This document shows, piece after piece, positions 1-6,347 of a stretch of DNA of 8,495 bases; position 1 is the stretch's first letter, and the number at the start of each line of letters is the position of its first letter. Source of the stretch: Pseudomonadota bacterium. GTDB taxonomy: Bacteria; Pseudomonadota; Gammaproteobacteria; Xanthomonadales; Xanthomonadaceae. Where the stretch lies: positions 1 to 8,495 of the forward strand of contig JAEZCF010000159.1 in NCBI GenBank assembly GCA_023430045.1. Direction: 5' to 3'. Position numbers and translations under genes: made by a program. The notes below the pieces were generated by a model. That model had not been told where the DNA came from and did no database searches. It worked only from the letters and a program-made list of their open reading frames with translations.

Positions 1-837
1 CTCCAGGCCGATACCGCCAAGCTTGTCGGTCAGCGCAAGCAGGAACTCGTAGCGGTCGAAGTGGCGTGCGCCGTAGAGCTTGTACATCTGCTGTACCCGC
101 GCGCGATGCGCCTGGATCTGCTCGGGCTAGGCCGCCAGCGATGTGGCCTCATCGGCGAAGACATTCAGGTGCACCGGTACCTTCGCACCGGGGTCCAGAT
201 CGAAGCGCTGGAAGTGGCGGCCGGCGAACAGCGGCGAGTCGACCAGGTGATCGTAGCTGATCGGCTTGAACACCACGGTGTCGCCTTCGCGGCGCTCGGT
301 ATCCAGCGCGGTGGCGTACGACCAGCCCGGCGGAAGCGTGACGGTGGCCTGCGCCTGGATGTTGCGCGTGATCACCCCGGCCGGGTACAGCGAATTGGCA
401 TTCCACTGCAGGTTGAGCATGTCCGGGGTCATCACCACGCGGCCCTGGTTGCCCTGCGAGGACAGGAACTTGAACTCGGCCACCACTTCGCTGGCGCCCT
501 GCGGCACGTCCACGGTGAAGGCATAGACGTCGTACTGATCGCGCGTCCACTGCAGTGGCTTGCCATTGGCGGTGACGACCAGGCCGGCGAGCTTGTCGAT
601 CGGGCCACTCGGCGAATGCGCACCGGGCAGCCACTGCGGGTACAGCAGGGTCAGCGGGCCCGGTTTGGCCGGCACCGTGGCTTTGACCTTGAAGATGCGT
701 CGGCCGATGTCGCGCGCGTCCACGTCGATGCGCAGCAGGCCCGGGAAGGCCACGTCCTGCGGCGGCGGTGTCTGCGCCTGCGCGCCGGTGGCGGACACGG
801 CCAGCAACACGGACAGGGCAATGGCACGCATCTTCAT
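1..837 (-). pseudogene. M61-family (glycyl aminopeptidase-like) exported peptidase, 5' part, interrupted by in-frame TAG; continues off the left edge
   Basis: The ATG at 837 has a GGAG Shine-Dalgarno at 846-849, 8 nt upstream. Residues 1-21 look like a Sec signal peptide (MKMRAIALS..., hydrophobic core, AQA before a Q-rich mature start), so a periplasmic or outer-membrane product is expected. The following sequence resembles the N-terminal beta-rich domain of M61 peptidases, with stretches such as YPQWLPGAHSPSG and a later FKPISYDHLVDSPLFAG. A TAG at 127-129 stops translation after 236 residues. The same frame then continues for 42 sense codons to the window edge, reading LYGARHFDRYEFLLALTDKL and then GGIGLE, which is the typical M61 segment just before the catalytic HExxH region. 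About 36 of these 42 codons end in G or C, so the frame still looks like coding sequence. Family members are usually about 600 residues or more, so the truncated product would lack the zinc-metallopeptidase core. This is either a recent nonsense pseudogene or a sequencing error. The M61 assignment is from family knowledge; the catalytic motif lies outside the window. Confidence 0.8.
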
Positions 838-845
838 CAGGCAGG

Positions 846-849
846 CTCC
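846..849 (-). promoter_or_regulatory. Ribosome binding site of the M61 peptidase gene
   Basis: GGAG lies 8 nt before the ATG at 837. It decides against the longer reading that begins at a TTG at 903, which has no comparable site and would place 22 non-signal-like residues before the signal peptide. Confidence 0.6.
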
Positions 850-866
850 AGCAGGGGAAGCTCTTG

Positions 867-895
867 ATCCTAGCCCGCTGCCGCCGCCCTGCCCC
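867..895 (-). promoter_or_regulatory. Possible promoter of the M61 peptidase gene (weak)
   Basis: A TAGGAT hexamer at 867-872 could be a -10 element about 30 nt before the start codon. No good -35 is seen at normal spacing (the hexamer at 890-895 reads GGGGCA). The upstream ispH terminator implies the gene needs its own promoter, which is the main reason to mention this site. Confidence 0.25.
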
Positions 896-935
896 ATGGC
901 CAAAGGTCATGCCGGTGCGAGCCGCCCGATGGCGC

Positions 936-966
936 AAACAAAACGCCCCGCGCAAGGCGGGGCGTT
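936..966 (-). terminator. Intrinsic terminator after ispH
   Basis: The arms AACGCCCCGC and GCGGGGCGTT (957-966 and 942-951) pair perfectly over 10 bp around a 5-nt loop. On the minus strand they are followed by TTTTGTTTG, where the first two T residues belong to the stem. The hairpin starts about 20 nt after the ispH stop, so it most likely ends the murJ/ribF-ispH transcript and separates it from the M61 gene. No T-run follows on the plus strand, so it works in one direction. Confidence 0.85.
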
Positions 967-987
967 CTGGAACAACGCGGCGCTTGA

Positions 988-1938
988 TCAGTCGACCAAC
1001 CGCAGCCGCAGTTCCTTCGGCAGCGCGAACACCATCGACTCGGGTTCGCCATCCAGCTCGCCGATACCGTTCGCACCCAGCTCGCGCAGGCGTGCCAGCA
1101 CGCCATCCACCAGCACCTGCGGCGCCGACGCGCCAGCGGTCACGCCGATGTGCTGCTTGCCAGCCACCCACGACGGATCGATCTCGTGCGCACCGTCGAT
1201 CAGATAGCTCTCCACGCCTTCACGGCGCGCCAGTTCACTCAGGCGGTTGGAATTGGAGCTGTTCGGCGAGCCCACCACCAGCACCAGATCGCAGCGCTTG
1301 GCCAGGTCGCGCACGGCATCCTGGCGGTTCTGCGTGGCGTAGCAGATGTCATCGTTCTTCGGCCCCTGCATCGCCGGGAACCTGGCACGCAGCGCATCGA
1401 TGATGCCCCGGGTATCGTCCACCGACAGCGTGGTCTGCGTGGTGTACGCGAAATTTTCCGGCTGCTCGATCTGCAGCGTCGCCACCTGTTCCACGTCCTC
1501 CACCAGATAGATCCTGCCGGTGCCGGCTTCCCGGTTCCACTGGCCCATGGTGCCCTCCACTTCCGGATGCCCGGCATGGCCGATAAGCACCACGTCACGC
1601 CCGGCACGGCAGTGGCGCGCCACTTCGAAGTGCACCTTGGTCACCAGCGGACAGGTCGCGTCGAACACCTTCAGGCCACGGCGATCGGCCTCGGCGCGGA
1701 CCGCCTGCGACACGCCATGCGCGCTGAAGATCACCGTGTTGTTGTCCGGCACTTCGTCCAGCTCCTCGACGAAGATGGCGCCACGGTTCTTCAGGTCATC
1801 GACCACGAAACGGTTGTGCACCACTTCATGGCGCACATAGATGGGCGCGCCTAGCGTTTCGATCGCGCGCTTGACGATCTCGATCGCACGATCGACACCG
1901 GCACAGAATCCACGCGGGTTGGCGAGCAGCACATCCAT
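988..1938 (-). CDS. ispH: 4-hydroxy-3-methylbut-2-enyl diphosphate reductase (IspH/LytB)
   Basis: IspH is a cytosolic iron-sulfur enzyme that performs the last step of the MEP pathway, reducing HMBPP to IPP and DMAPP, the precursors of quinone side chains and undecaprenyl phosphate. The protein has 316 residues, the normal length. The three cluster-binding cysteines are present: C12 in GFCAGVDRAIE, C96 in DATCPLVTKVH and C199 in ICYATQNRQ. Substrate-binding residues are also visible: H41 (HEVVHN), H74 (FSAHGVS), H124 and E126 (GHPEVEGT), and the SPNSSNSNR loop. The start is ATG with a GGGAG site 9-10 nt upstream. It lies 37 nt after the lspA stop and is the last gene before the terminator at 936-966. 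A small hairpin overlaps its ribosome binding site. No truncation or missing residue is seen. Confidence 0.98.
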   Translation of the reverse strand: MDVLLANPRGFCAGVDRAIEIVKRAIETLGAPIYVRHEVVHNRFVVDDLKNRGAIFVEELDEVPDNNTVIFSAHGVSQAVRAEADRRGLKVFDATCPLVTKVHFEVARHCRAGRDVVLIGHAGHPEVEGTMGQWNREAGTGRIYLVEDVEQVATLQIEQPENFAYTTQTTLSVDDTRGIIDALRARFPAMQGPKNDDICYATQNRQDAVRDLAKRCDLVLVVGSPNSSNSNRLSELARREGVESYLIDGAHEIDPSWVAGKQHIGVTAGASAPQVLVDGVLARLRELGANGIGELDGEPESMVFALPKELRLRLVD

Positions 1939-1948
1939 CTTTCACGGT

Positions 1949-1965
1949 CTCCCGGCGTTTGCCGG
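1949..1965 (-). promoter_or_regulatory. Small hairpin overlapping the ispH ribosome binding site
   Basis: In the 37-nt lspA-ispH gap the minus strand reads CCGGC-AAAC-GCCGG (1965-1952), and the 3' arm contributes bases to the GGGAG Shine-Dalgarno at 1949-1953. A 5-bp GC stem with a 4-nt loop could reduce ispH initiation unless ribosomes arriving from lspA open it. The structure is seen in the sequence; the effect is inference. No U-run follows, so it is not a terminator. Confidence 0.35.
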
Positions 1966-1975
1966 TAAAAGGGGG

Positions 1976-2494
1976 TTACGGGGAAGCATTATCCGCTTTT
2001 TTCGTGGACCTGCCCTCGAACAGGCCGAACACCGCGATGCCGATGGCACCGACCACGATCGCCGCGTCGGCCACGTTGAACGAGGGCCAGTAATGGTCCC
2101 CGACATGCCACTGGATGAAATCCACCACGTGGCCGTGCACCTGACGGTCGATCACGTTGCCGATGGCCCCGCCGATCACCAGCGCATACGGCAGCGCGCT
2201 GCGCCAGTTGCCGCGCGCGGTGCCACGCAGCCACCAGGCCATCAGGGCGCTGATGCCCAATGCCAGCACGGTGAAGAAATACTTCTGCCAACCGCCGGCG
2301 TCGCTGAGGAAGCTGAACGCCGCGCCGGTGTTGTAGGTGCGGTACCAGTTCCAGAAACCCTCGATGACCGGCACCGGCTGGAATTCGGGCAGGCTGGACA
2401 GTACCCAGGCCTTGCTCCACTGGTCCAGCCCGATGATGACCACCGACAGCAGCAGCCAGACCAGCGCGTTCGGGTGCGGGCGCGGAGCGGCCAT
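1976..2494 (-). CDS. lspA: Lipoprotein signal peptidase (signal peptidase II)
   Basis: LspA is an inner-membrane aspartyl protease (family A8) that removes the signal peptide from diacylglyceryl-modified prolipoproteins, after Lgt and before Lnt. The product has 172 residues, the usual size. Four hydrophobic segments are visible at about 11-25, 71-89, 101-118 and 141-160. The catalytic dyad is present as D125 (GHVVDFIQ) and D143 (FNVADAAI), and the conserved D24 (LDQWSK), NTGAAFSF and GGAIGNVIDR motifs are intact. The ATG at 2494 overlaps the ileS stop by one base (TGATG) and has a strong GGAGG site within the last ileS codons. An in-frame extension upstream to 2611 overlaps ileS and is not hydrophobic or LspA-like, so it is rejected. 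The C-terminal tail (GRSTKKADNASP) is short and polar. Confidence 0.98.
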   Translation of the reverse strand: MAAPRPHPNALVWLLLSVVIIGLDQWSKAWVLSSLPEFQPVPVIEGFWNWYRTYNTGAAFSFLSDAGGWQKYFFTVLALGISALMAWWLRGTARGNWRSALPYALVIGGAIGNVIDRQVHGHVVDFIQWHVGDHYWPSFNVADAAIVVGAIGIAVFGLFEGRSTKKADNASP

Positions 2495-5325
2495 CAGAAC
2501 CACCTCCGGTCTTCGCCGGCACCGTCGATGTTGTCGGCACAGCGCCCGCAGATCTCCGGATGCGCGGCCACGCTGCCCACGTCGGCGCGGAAATGCCAGC
2601 AGCGCACGCACTTGGTCTTGCCGGTGGGCTGCGCGCTGACAAACACCTCGTCGGTGGTCGCCGGACGCACCTGCACGTCGCCGCTGATCAGCAGGAAGCG
2701 CAGCTCTTCAGCCAGCGGCTGCCAGCGCGCGGCCTGCTCTTCGCTTGCGGCCACGGTGATCTCCGCTTCCAGCGCGGCACCGATGGCACCGTTGGCGCGC
2801 ATCGGCTCCAGCACCTTGGACACCTGCTCGCGCAGGGCCAGTAGCTGCTCGAAATCGGCGGCGGACAGTTCGGCATCGGCAGGCAGCGGCGCCAGCCCGT
2901 CATACCAGGTATCGAACAGCACATGGCCGCTGCGCTCGCCCGGCAGGTAGCCCCACAGCTCGTCGGCGGTGAAGGTGAGGATCGGCGCGATCCAGCGCGT
3001 GAACGCTTCGGCGATACGGTACATTGCACTCTGCGCCGAACGGCGGCCACGCGAATCCTCCTGCATGGTGTACAGGCGGTCCTTGGTCACGTCCAGGTAC
3101 AGCGAGCCCAGGTCCACGCTGCAGAAATTCAGCAGCAGCTGGACGATCTCGGCCATGTCGTACCGTTCGTACGCCGCCTTGATCCTTTCCTGCAGCTCGA
3201 ACGCGCGATGCACGATCCAGCGGTCCAGCGCGACCATGTCCTCGAGCGGGCGAAGGTGCACGGCCGGATCGAAGCCATCCAGGTTGGCGAGCAGGAAGCG
3301 CGCGGTGTTGCGCAGGCGACGGTAGGCATCGGCGTTGCGCTTGAGGATCTCCTGCGACAGCGACATCTCGTTGCTGTAATCGGCCGACGCGATCCACAGG
3401 CGCAGGATGTCCGCGCCCAGGGTCTTCATGATGTCCTGCGGCTCGATGCCGTTGCCCAGCGACTTGGACATCTTGCGGCCATGTTCGTCCACGGTGAAAC
3501 CGTGGGTCAGGCACTGCTTGTACGGGGCATGGCGGTCGATCGCCACGCCGGTCAGCAGCGAGGACTGGAACCAGCCGCGATGCTGGTCCGAGCCTTCCAG
3601 GTACAGATCGGCCGGCTTGCCGAAGCCGCGCGCGAGCAGCACGCCTTCGTGGGTGACGCCGGAATCGAACCAGACATCGAGGATGTCGGTGACCTTCTCG
3701 TAATCGGCCGCTTCGGCGCCCAGCAGTTCGGCGGCATCCAGCGAATACCACACGTCGATGCCTTCGGCCTGCACGCGGTCGGCCACGGCCTGCATCAGCT
3801 CCACGCTGCGCGGGTGCGGTTCACCGGTGATGCGGTGAGTGAACAATGCGATCGGCACGCCCCAGGTGCGCTGACGGCTGATGCACCAGTCCGGGCGGCC
3901 ATCCACCATGCTCTGGATGCGCGCCTTGCCCCAGGCCGGGAACCAGCCCACCTGGTCGATGGCGGCCAGCGCATCGCTGCGCAGGTTGGCCTTGTCCATC
4001 GAGATGAACCACTGCGGCGTGGCGCGGAACACCACCGGCTTCTTGTGGCGCCAGCAGTGCGGGTAGCTGTGCGTGATCTCGACGAAATGCAGAAGCGCAC
4101 CGGATGCACGCAGCACGTCCACGATCAGCGGCTGCGCCTTCCACAGGTGCACGCCGGCCAGCACCACATCGCCGGCCGGTGGCGTGGACGACAGGTACAC
4201 GCCGCCACCGTCCACCGGGTTGATCTCACCGGCGTGATAACGCTCGATCAGGCCGTACTTCTGGCTGACCGCGTAATCCTCCTGGCCGTGCCCGGGAGCG
4301 GTATGCACCGCACCGGTGCCGTCCTCGTCGGACACATGCTCGCCGTTGAGCAGCGGGATGTCGCGCTGTGGATAGAACGGATGCGCCAGCAGCAGGTTCT
4401 CCAGCGCGGCACCGGATGCCTGCCCGTGGCTGACCACGTCGGCCACGCCGTAACGCGCCAGCGCACGGCTCGCCAGCGCGGTAGCCACCACCAGCCAGCG
4501 ACGCGCACCGTTGTGCGCCGGTCCTTCCACCAGCGAATAGTCGATGTCCGCGCCCAGCGACACCGCCAGCGATGCCGGCAGCGTCCAGGGCGTGGTCGTC
4601 CAGATCGGCACGGCGACCTCGACACCGTCGGGCAGCGCCACGCCGAAGCGCGCCGCCAGGGCCCTGCCATCACGCGCGGTGTACGCCACGTCGATCGCAG
4701 GAGAGACCTTGTCCTGGTATTCGATTTCCGCCTCGGCCAGCGCCGATCCGCAATCGAAACACCAATGCACCGGCTTGGCGCCACGCACCACGTGGCCGTT
4801 GGCGAAGATCTTCGACAGCGCGCGGATCTCGTTGGCCTCGAATTCGAAGCTCAGCGTCTTGTACGGGTTGTCCCAGTCGCCGGTCACGCCCAGGCGCTTG
4901 AAGTCGGCGCGCTGCAGCTCGATCTGCTCTTCGGCGAACTCACGGCACTTCTGCCGGAATGCCACCGCGTCCAGCTTCGTGCCGACCTTGCCGAACTTCT
5001 TTTCCACCGCGATCTCGATCGGCAGGCCATGGCAGTCCCAGCCCGGCACGTACGGCGCATCGAAGCCGTCCAGGTAGCGCGACTTGACGATGATGTCCTT
5101 GAGGATCTTGTTGACCGCATGGCCCAGGTGGATGCGGCCGTTCGCGTACGGCGGGCCGTCGTGCAGCACGAACAGCGGGCGGCCGGCGGCGTTCTCGCGC
5201 AGCTGCGCATAGAGTCCCTGCTCTTCCCAGCGCGCCAGGATGCCCGGCTCGCGCTTGGGCAGGTCGCCGCGCATGGGGAATCCGGTGGCCGGCAGATGAA
5301 GGGTGGCTTTGTAGTCCTGGCTCAC
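2494..5325 (-). CDS. ileS: Isoleucyl-tRNA synthetase
   Basis: This cytosolic class Ia aminoacyl-tRNA synthetase charges tRNA-Ile with isoleucine and hydrolyses mischarged valine. It has 943 residues, typical of the bacterial IleS type. The N-terminus (MSQDYKATL, then FPMRGDLPKREP) is the family standard. The HIGH-like signature is H66-L-G-H69 in PPYANGRIHLGHA. The CP1 editing domain shows WTTTPWTLP (242-250) and HTAPGHGQEDY (341-351, with the editing aspartate D350). KMSKS lies at 618-622. The C-terminal zinc ribbon has C906, C909, C926 and C929. The start codon is GTG, overlapping the ribF stop as GTGA; no strong Shine-Dalgarno precedes it, so coupled initiation after ribF is likely. The last codons carry the lspA ribosome binding site. 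All key motifs are intact. Type I IleS enzymes are generally the mupirocin-sensitive kind; susceptibility cannot be judged here. Confidence 0.99.
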   Translation of the reverse strand: MSQDYKATLHLPATGFPMRGDLPKREPGILARWEEQGLYAQLRENAAGRPLFVLHDGPPYANGRIHLGHAVNKILKDIIVKSRYLDGFDAPYVPGWDCHGLPIEIAVEKKFGKVGTKLDAVAFRQKCREFAEEQIELQRADFKRLGVTGDWDNPYKTLSFEFEANEIRALSKIFANGHVVRGAKPVHWCFDCGSALAEAEIEYQDKVSPAIDVAYTARDGRALAARFGVALPDGVEVAVPIWTTTPWTLPASLAVSLGADIDYSLVEGPAHNGARRWLVVATALASRALARYGVADVVSHGQASGAALENLLLAHPFYPQRDIPLLNGEHVSDEDGTGAVHTAPGHGQEDYAVSQKYGLIERYHAGEINPVDGGGVYLSSTPPAGDVVLAGVHLWKAQPLIVDVLRASGALLHFVEITHSYPHCWRHKKPVVFRATPQWFISMDKANLRSDALAAIDQVGWFPAWGKARIQSMVDGRPDWCISRQRTWGVPIALFTHRITGEPHPRSVELMQAVADRVQAEGIDVWYSLDAAELLGAEAADYEKVTDILDVWFDSGVTHEGVLLARGFGKPADLYLEGSDQHRGWFQSSLLTGVAIDRHAPYKQCLTHGFTVDEHGRKMSKSLGNGIEPQDIMKTLGADILRLWIASADYSNEMSLSQEILKRNADAYRRLRNTARFLLANLDGFDPAVHLRPLEDMVALDRWIVHRAFELQERIKAAYERYDMAEIVQLLLNFCSVDLGSLYLDVTKDRLYTMQEDSRGRRSAQSAMYRIAEAFTRWIAPILTFTADELWGYLPGERSGHVLFDTWYDGLAPLPADAELSAADFEQLLALREQVSKVLEPMRANGAIGAALEAEITVAASEEQAARWQPLAEELRFLLISGDVQVRPATTDEVFVSAQPTGKTKCVRCWHFRADVGSVAAHPEICGRCADNIDGAGEDRRWF
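2503..2507 (-). promoter_or_regulatory. lspA ribosome binding site inside the ileS 3' end
   Basis: GGAGG, formed by ileS codons for the final Arg-Arg-Trp region, sits 8 nt before the lspA ATG. With the TGATG overlap it supports translational coupling and fixes the lspA start. Confidence 0.75.
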
Positions 5326-6269
5326 GCAGTGGCTCGCAATCTATGTTCGGAAAGGAGGGCGCGCGCCTGTGCGGCGTCGCGGTGCATCTGGTCGGTCAGT
5401 GCTGCCAGATCGTTGTATTTTTCTTCGTCGCGCAGCCTGGCCACGAACTCGACTTCAATGTGCCGACCGTACAGGTCACCCTGGAAATCGAACAGGTGGG
5501 CTTCCAGCAGCGGTTCCACGCCATCCACCGTCGGCCGCGTGCCGAAGCTGGACACGGAGGGCCACGGCTGTTCGAACACGCCATGCACCCAGGTGGCATA
5601 GATGCCCGACAGCGCAGGCGTCTTCGGGAAGCGCAGGTTGGCGGTCGGGAACCCCAGCGTGCGACCCAGCTGCTTGCCGCGCACCACCCGTCCGCTGATG
5701 GAATACGGGCGGCCCAGCAGGTCCGCGGCATGCGCGAAGTCACCGTCGACCAGCAGCTGGCGGATGCGCGTGCTGGAAATACGCTCGCCGTGCAGGTCCA
5801 CCGCGCCGATTTCATTGGCGTCGAAGCCCAGCTCGGCACCCATCTGTCGCAGCAACTCCAGGTTGCCGCGGCGGCGGTTGCCGAAGTGGAACTGCGGGCC
5901 GATCCAGACTTCGCGCGCGGACAGCCGGTGCACCAGCAGGTGACGCACGAAATCCTCGGCCGGCATGGCGGCCATGGCCGCATCGAAACGCAGCAGGCCG
6001 ATCGCATCCACGCCCAGCGCATGCAGCATCTCGACCTTGCTGCGCGCCAGGGTCAGCCGCGGCGGCGGCGTGCCCTGGGCGAAGAATTCACGCGGCAGCG
6101 GTTCAAAGGTCACCACCACGGCGGCCACGCCCAGCGCGCGGGCACGGGCGACGGCGTGGCGCACCAGCGCCCGGTGGCCCAGGTGCAGGCCGTCGAAGGC
6201 ACCAATGCAGACCACGCTGCCGTGCGGGAACAACGCCCCGCCTTCAACGTTTCGGAACAACCTGCTCAT
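5322..6269 (-). CDS. ribF: Bifunctional riboflavin kinase / FAD synthetase
   Basis: RibF phosphorylates riboflavin to FMN and adenylylates FMN to FAD in the cytosol. It has 315 residues from the ATG at 6269. The N-terminal nucleotidyltransferase domain shows GAFDGLHLGH (HLGH at 29-32) and ISSTRIRQLL (164-173). The C-terminal flavokinase domain shows GRTLGFPTANL (202-212, with the PTAN nucleotide and metal motif), GIYATWV (222-228), GTRPTVDG (243-250), the probable catalytic base E256 (LLEAHLFDF) and the RLRDEEKYNDLAAL end motif. The ATG is chosen over a TTG one codon upstream because MSRLFRNVEGG aligns with known RibF N-termini. The nearest GGAG (6273-6276) is only 3 nt from the ATG, unusually close; a GAG at 6278-6280 is better placed. 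The gene follows murJ by 74 nt, may have its own promoter at 6321-6347, and overlaps ileS by 4 nt. Confidence 0.97.
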   Translation of the reverse strand: MSRLFRNVEGGALFPHGSVVCIGAFDGLHLGHRALVRHAVARARALGVAAVVVTFEPLPREFFAQGTPPPRLTLARSKVEMLHALGVDAIGLLRFDAAMAAMPAEDFVRHLLVHRLSAREVWIGPQFHFGNRRRGNLELLRQMGAELGFDANEIGAVDLHGERISSTRIRQLLVDGDFAHAADLLGRPYSISGRVVRGKQLGRTLGFPTANLRFPKTPALSGIYATWVHGVFEQPWPSVSSFGTRPTVDGVEPLLEAHLFDFQGDLYGRHIEVEFVARLRDEEKYNDLAALTDQMHRDAAQARALLSEHRLRATA

Positions 6270-6310
6270 CAACTCCGCTCGCGGCGCGCAACGGCCGCTG
6301 CATCAACCAT
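6269..6310 (-). other. Possible 13-codon upstream ORF ending on the ribF start
   Basis: An ATG at 6310 opens the short frame MVDAAAVARRERS, whose TGA overlaps the ribF ATG by one base (TGATG). The ATG follows the proposed -10 TATACT by 10 nt, so the leader would be only a few bases. This could feed ribosomes to ribF by termination-reinitiation, which would suit the poorly spaced ribF Shine-Dalgarno. A frame this short can arise by chance, and no homologue is known to me. Confidence 0.25.
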
Positions 6311-6320
6311 ATGACCCTGA

Positions 6321-6347
6321 AGTATAGCCGCCATGGCCGGCTATCAA
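6321..6347 (-). promoter_or_regulatory. Candidate promoter for ribF-ileS-lspA-ispH
   Basis: On the minus strand TTGATA (6347-6342) and TATACT (6326-6321) are separated by 15 nt, slightly short; each hexamer is close to the sigma-70 consensus. The -35 covers the murJ stop codon region. A 7-bp inverted repeat, ATAGCCG/CGGCTAT with a 7-nt loop (6324-6344), spans the spacer and reaches into the -10. It has no T-run, so it is not a murJ terminator; it could be an operator or chance. Confidence 0.45.

Noticed and set aside
127..129. TAG in the M61 gene read as a recoded amino acid (pyrrolysine or suppressed amber)
   Set aside because: Pyrrolysine coding is not known for this bacterial group or family, and the position is not a catalytic residue. 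A nonsense mutation or sequencing error is simpler.
61..867. 268-codon plus-strand frame opposite the M61 gene
   Set aside because: The minus strand has signal peptide, ribosome binding site and M61-like sequence; the plus frame has none and is biased by the complement of GC-rich codons.
1841..2950. 369-codon plus-strand frame opposite ispH, lspA and ileS
   Set aside because: It spans three well-supported genes on the other strand and shows no family signature.
2923..5601. 892-codon open frame on the plus strand opposite ileS and the ribF end
   Set aside because: It is antisense to a textbook ileS with all motifs intact and crosses the ileS-ribF junction. Its composition (rich in Arg, His, Gln, Val) is what the complement of GC-rich codons gives, and no family is recognised.
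6270..6272. TTG as the ribF start, one codon upstream of the ATG
   Set aside because: It touches the GGAG with no spacing, and the ATG gives the usual RibF N-terminus.
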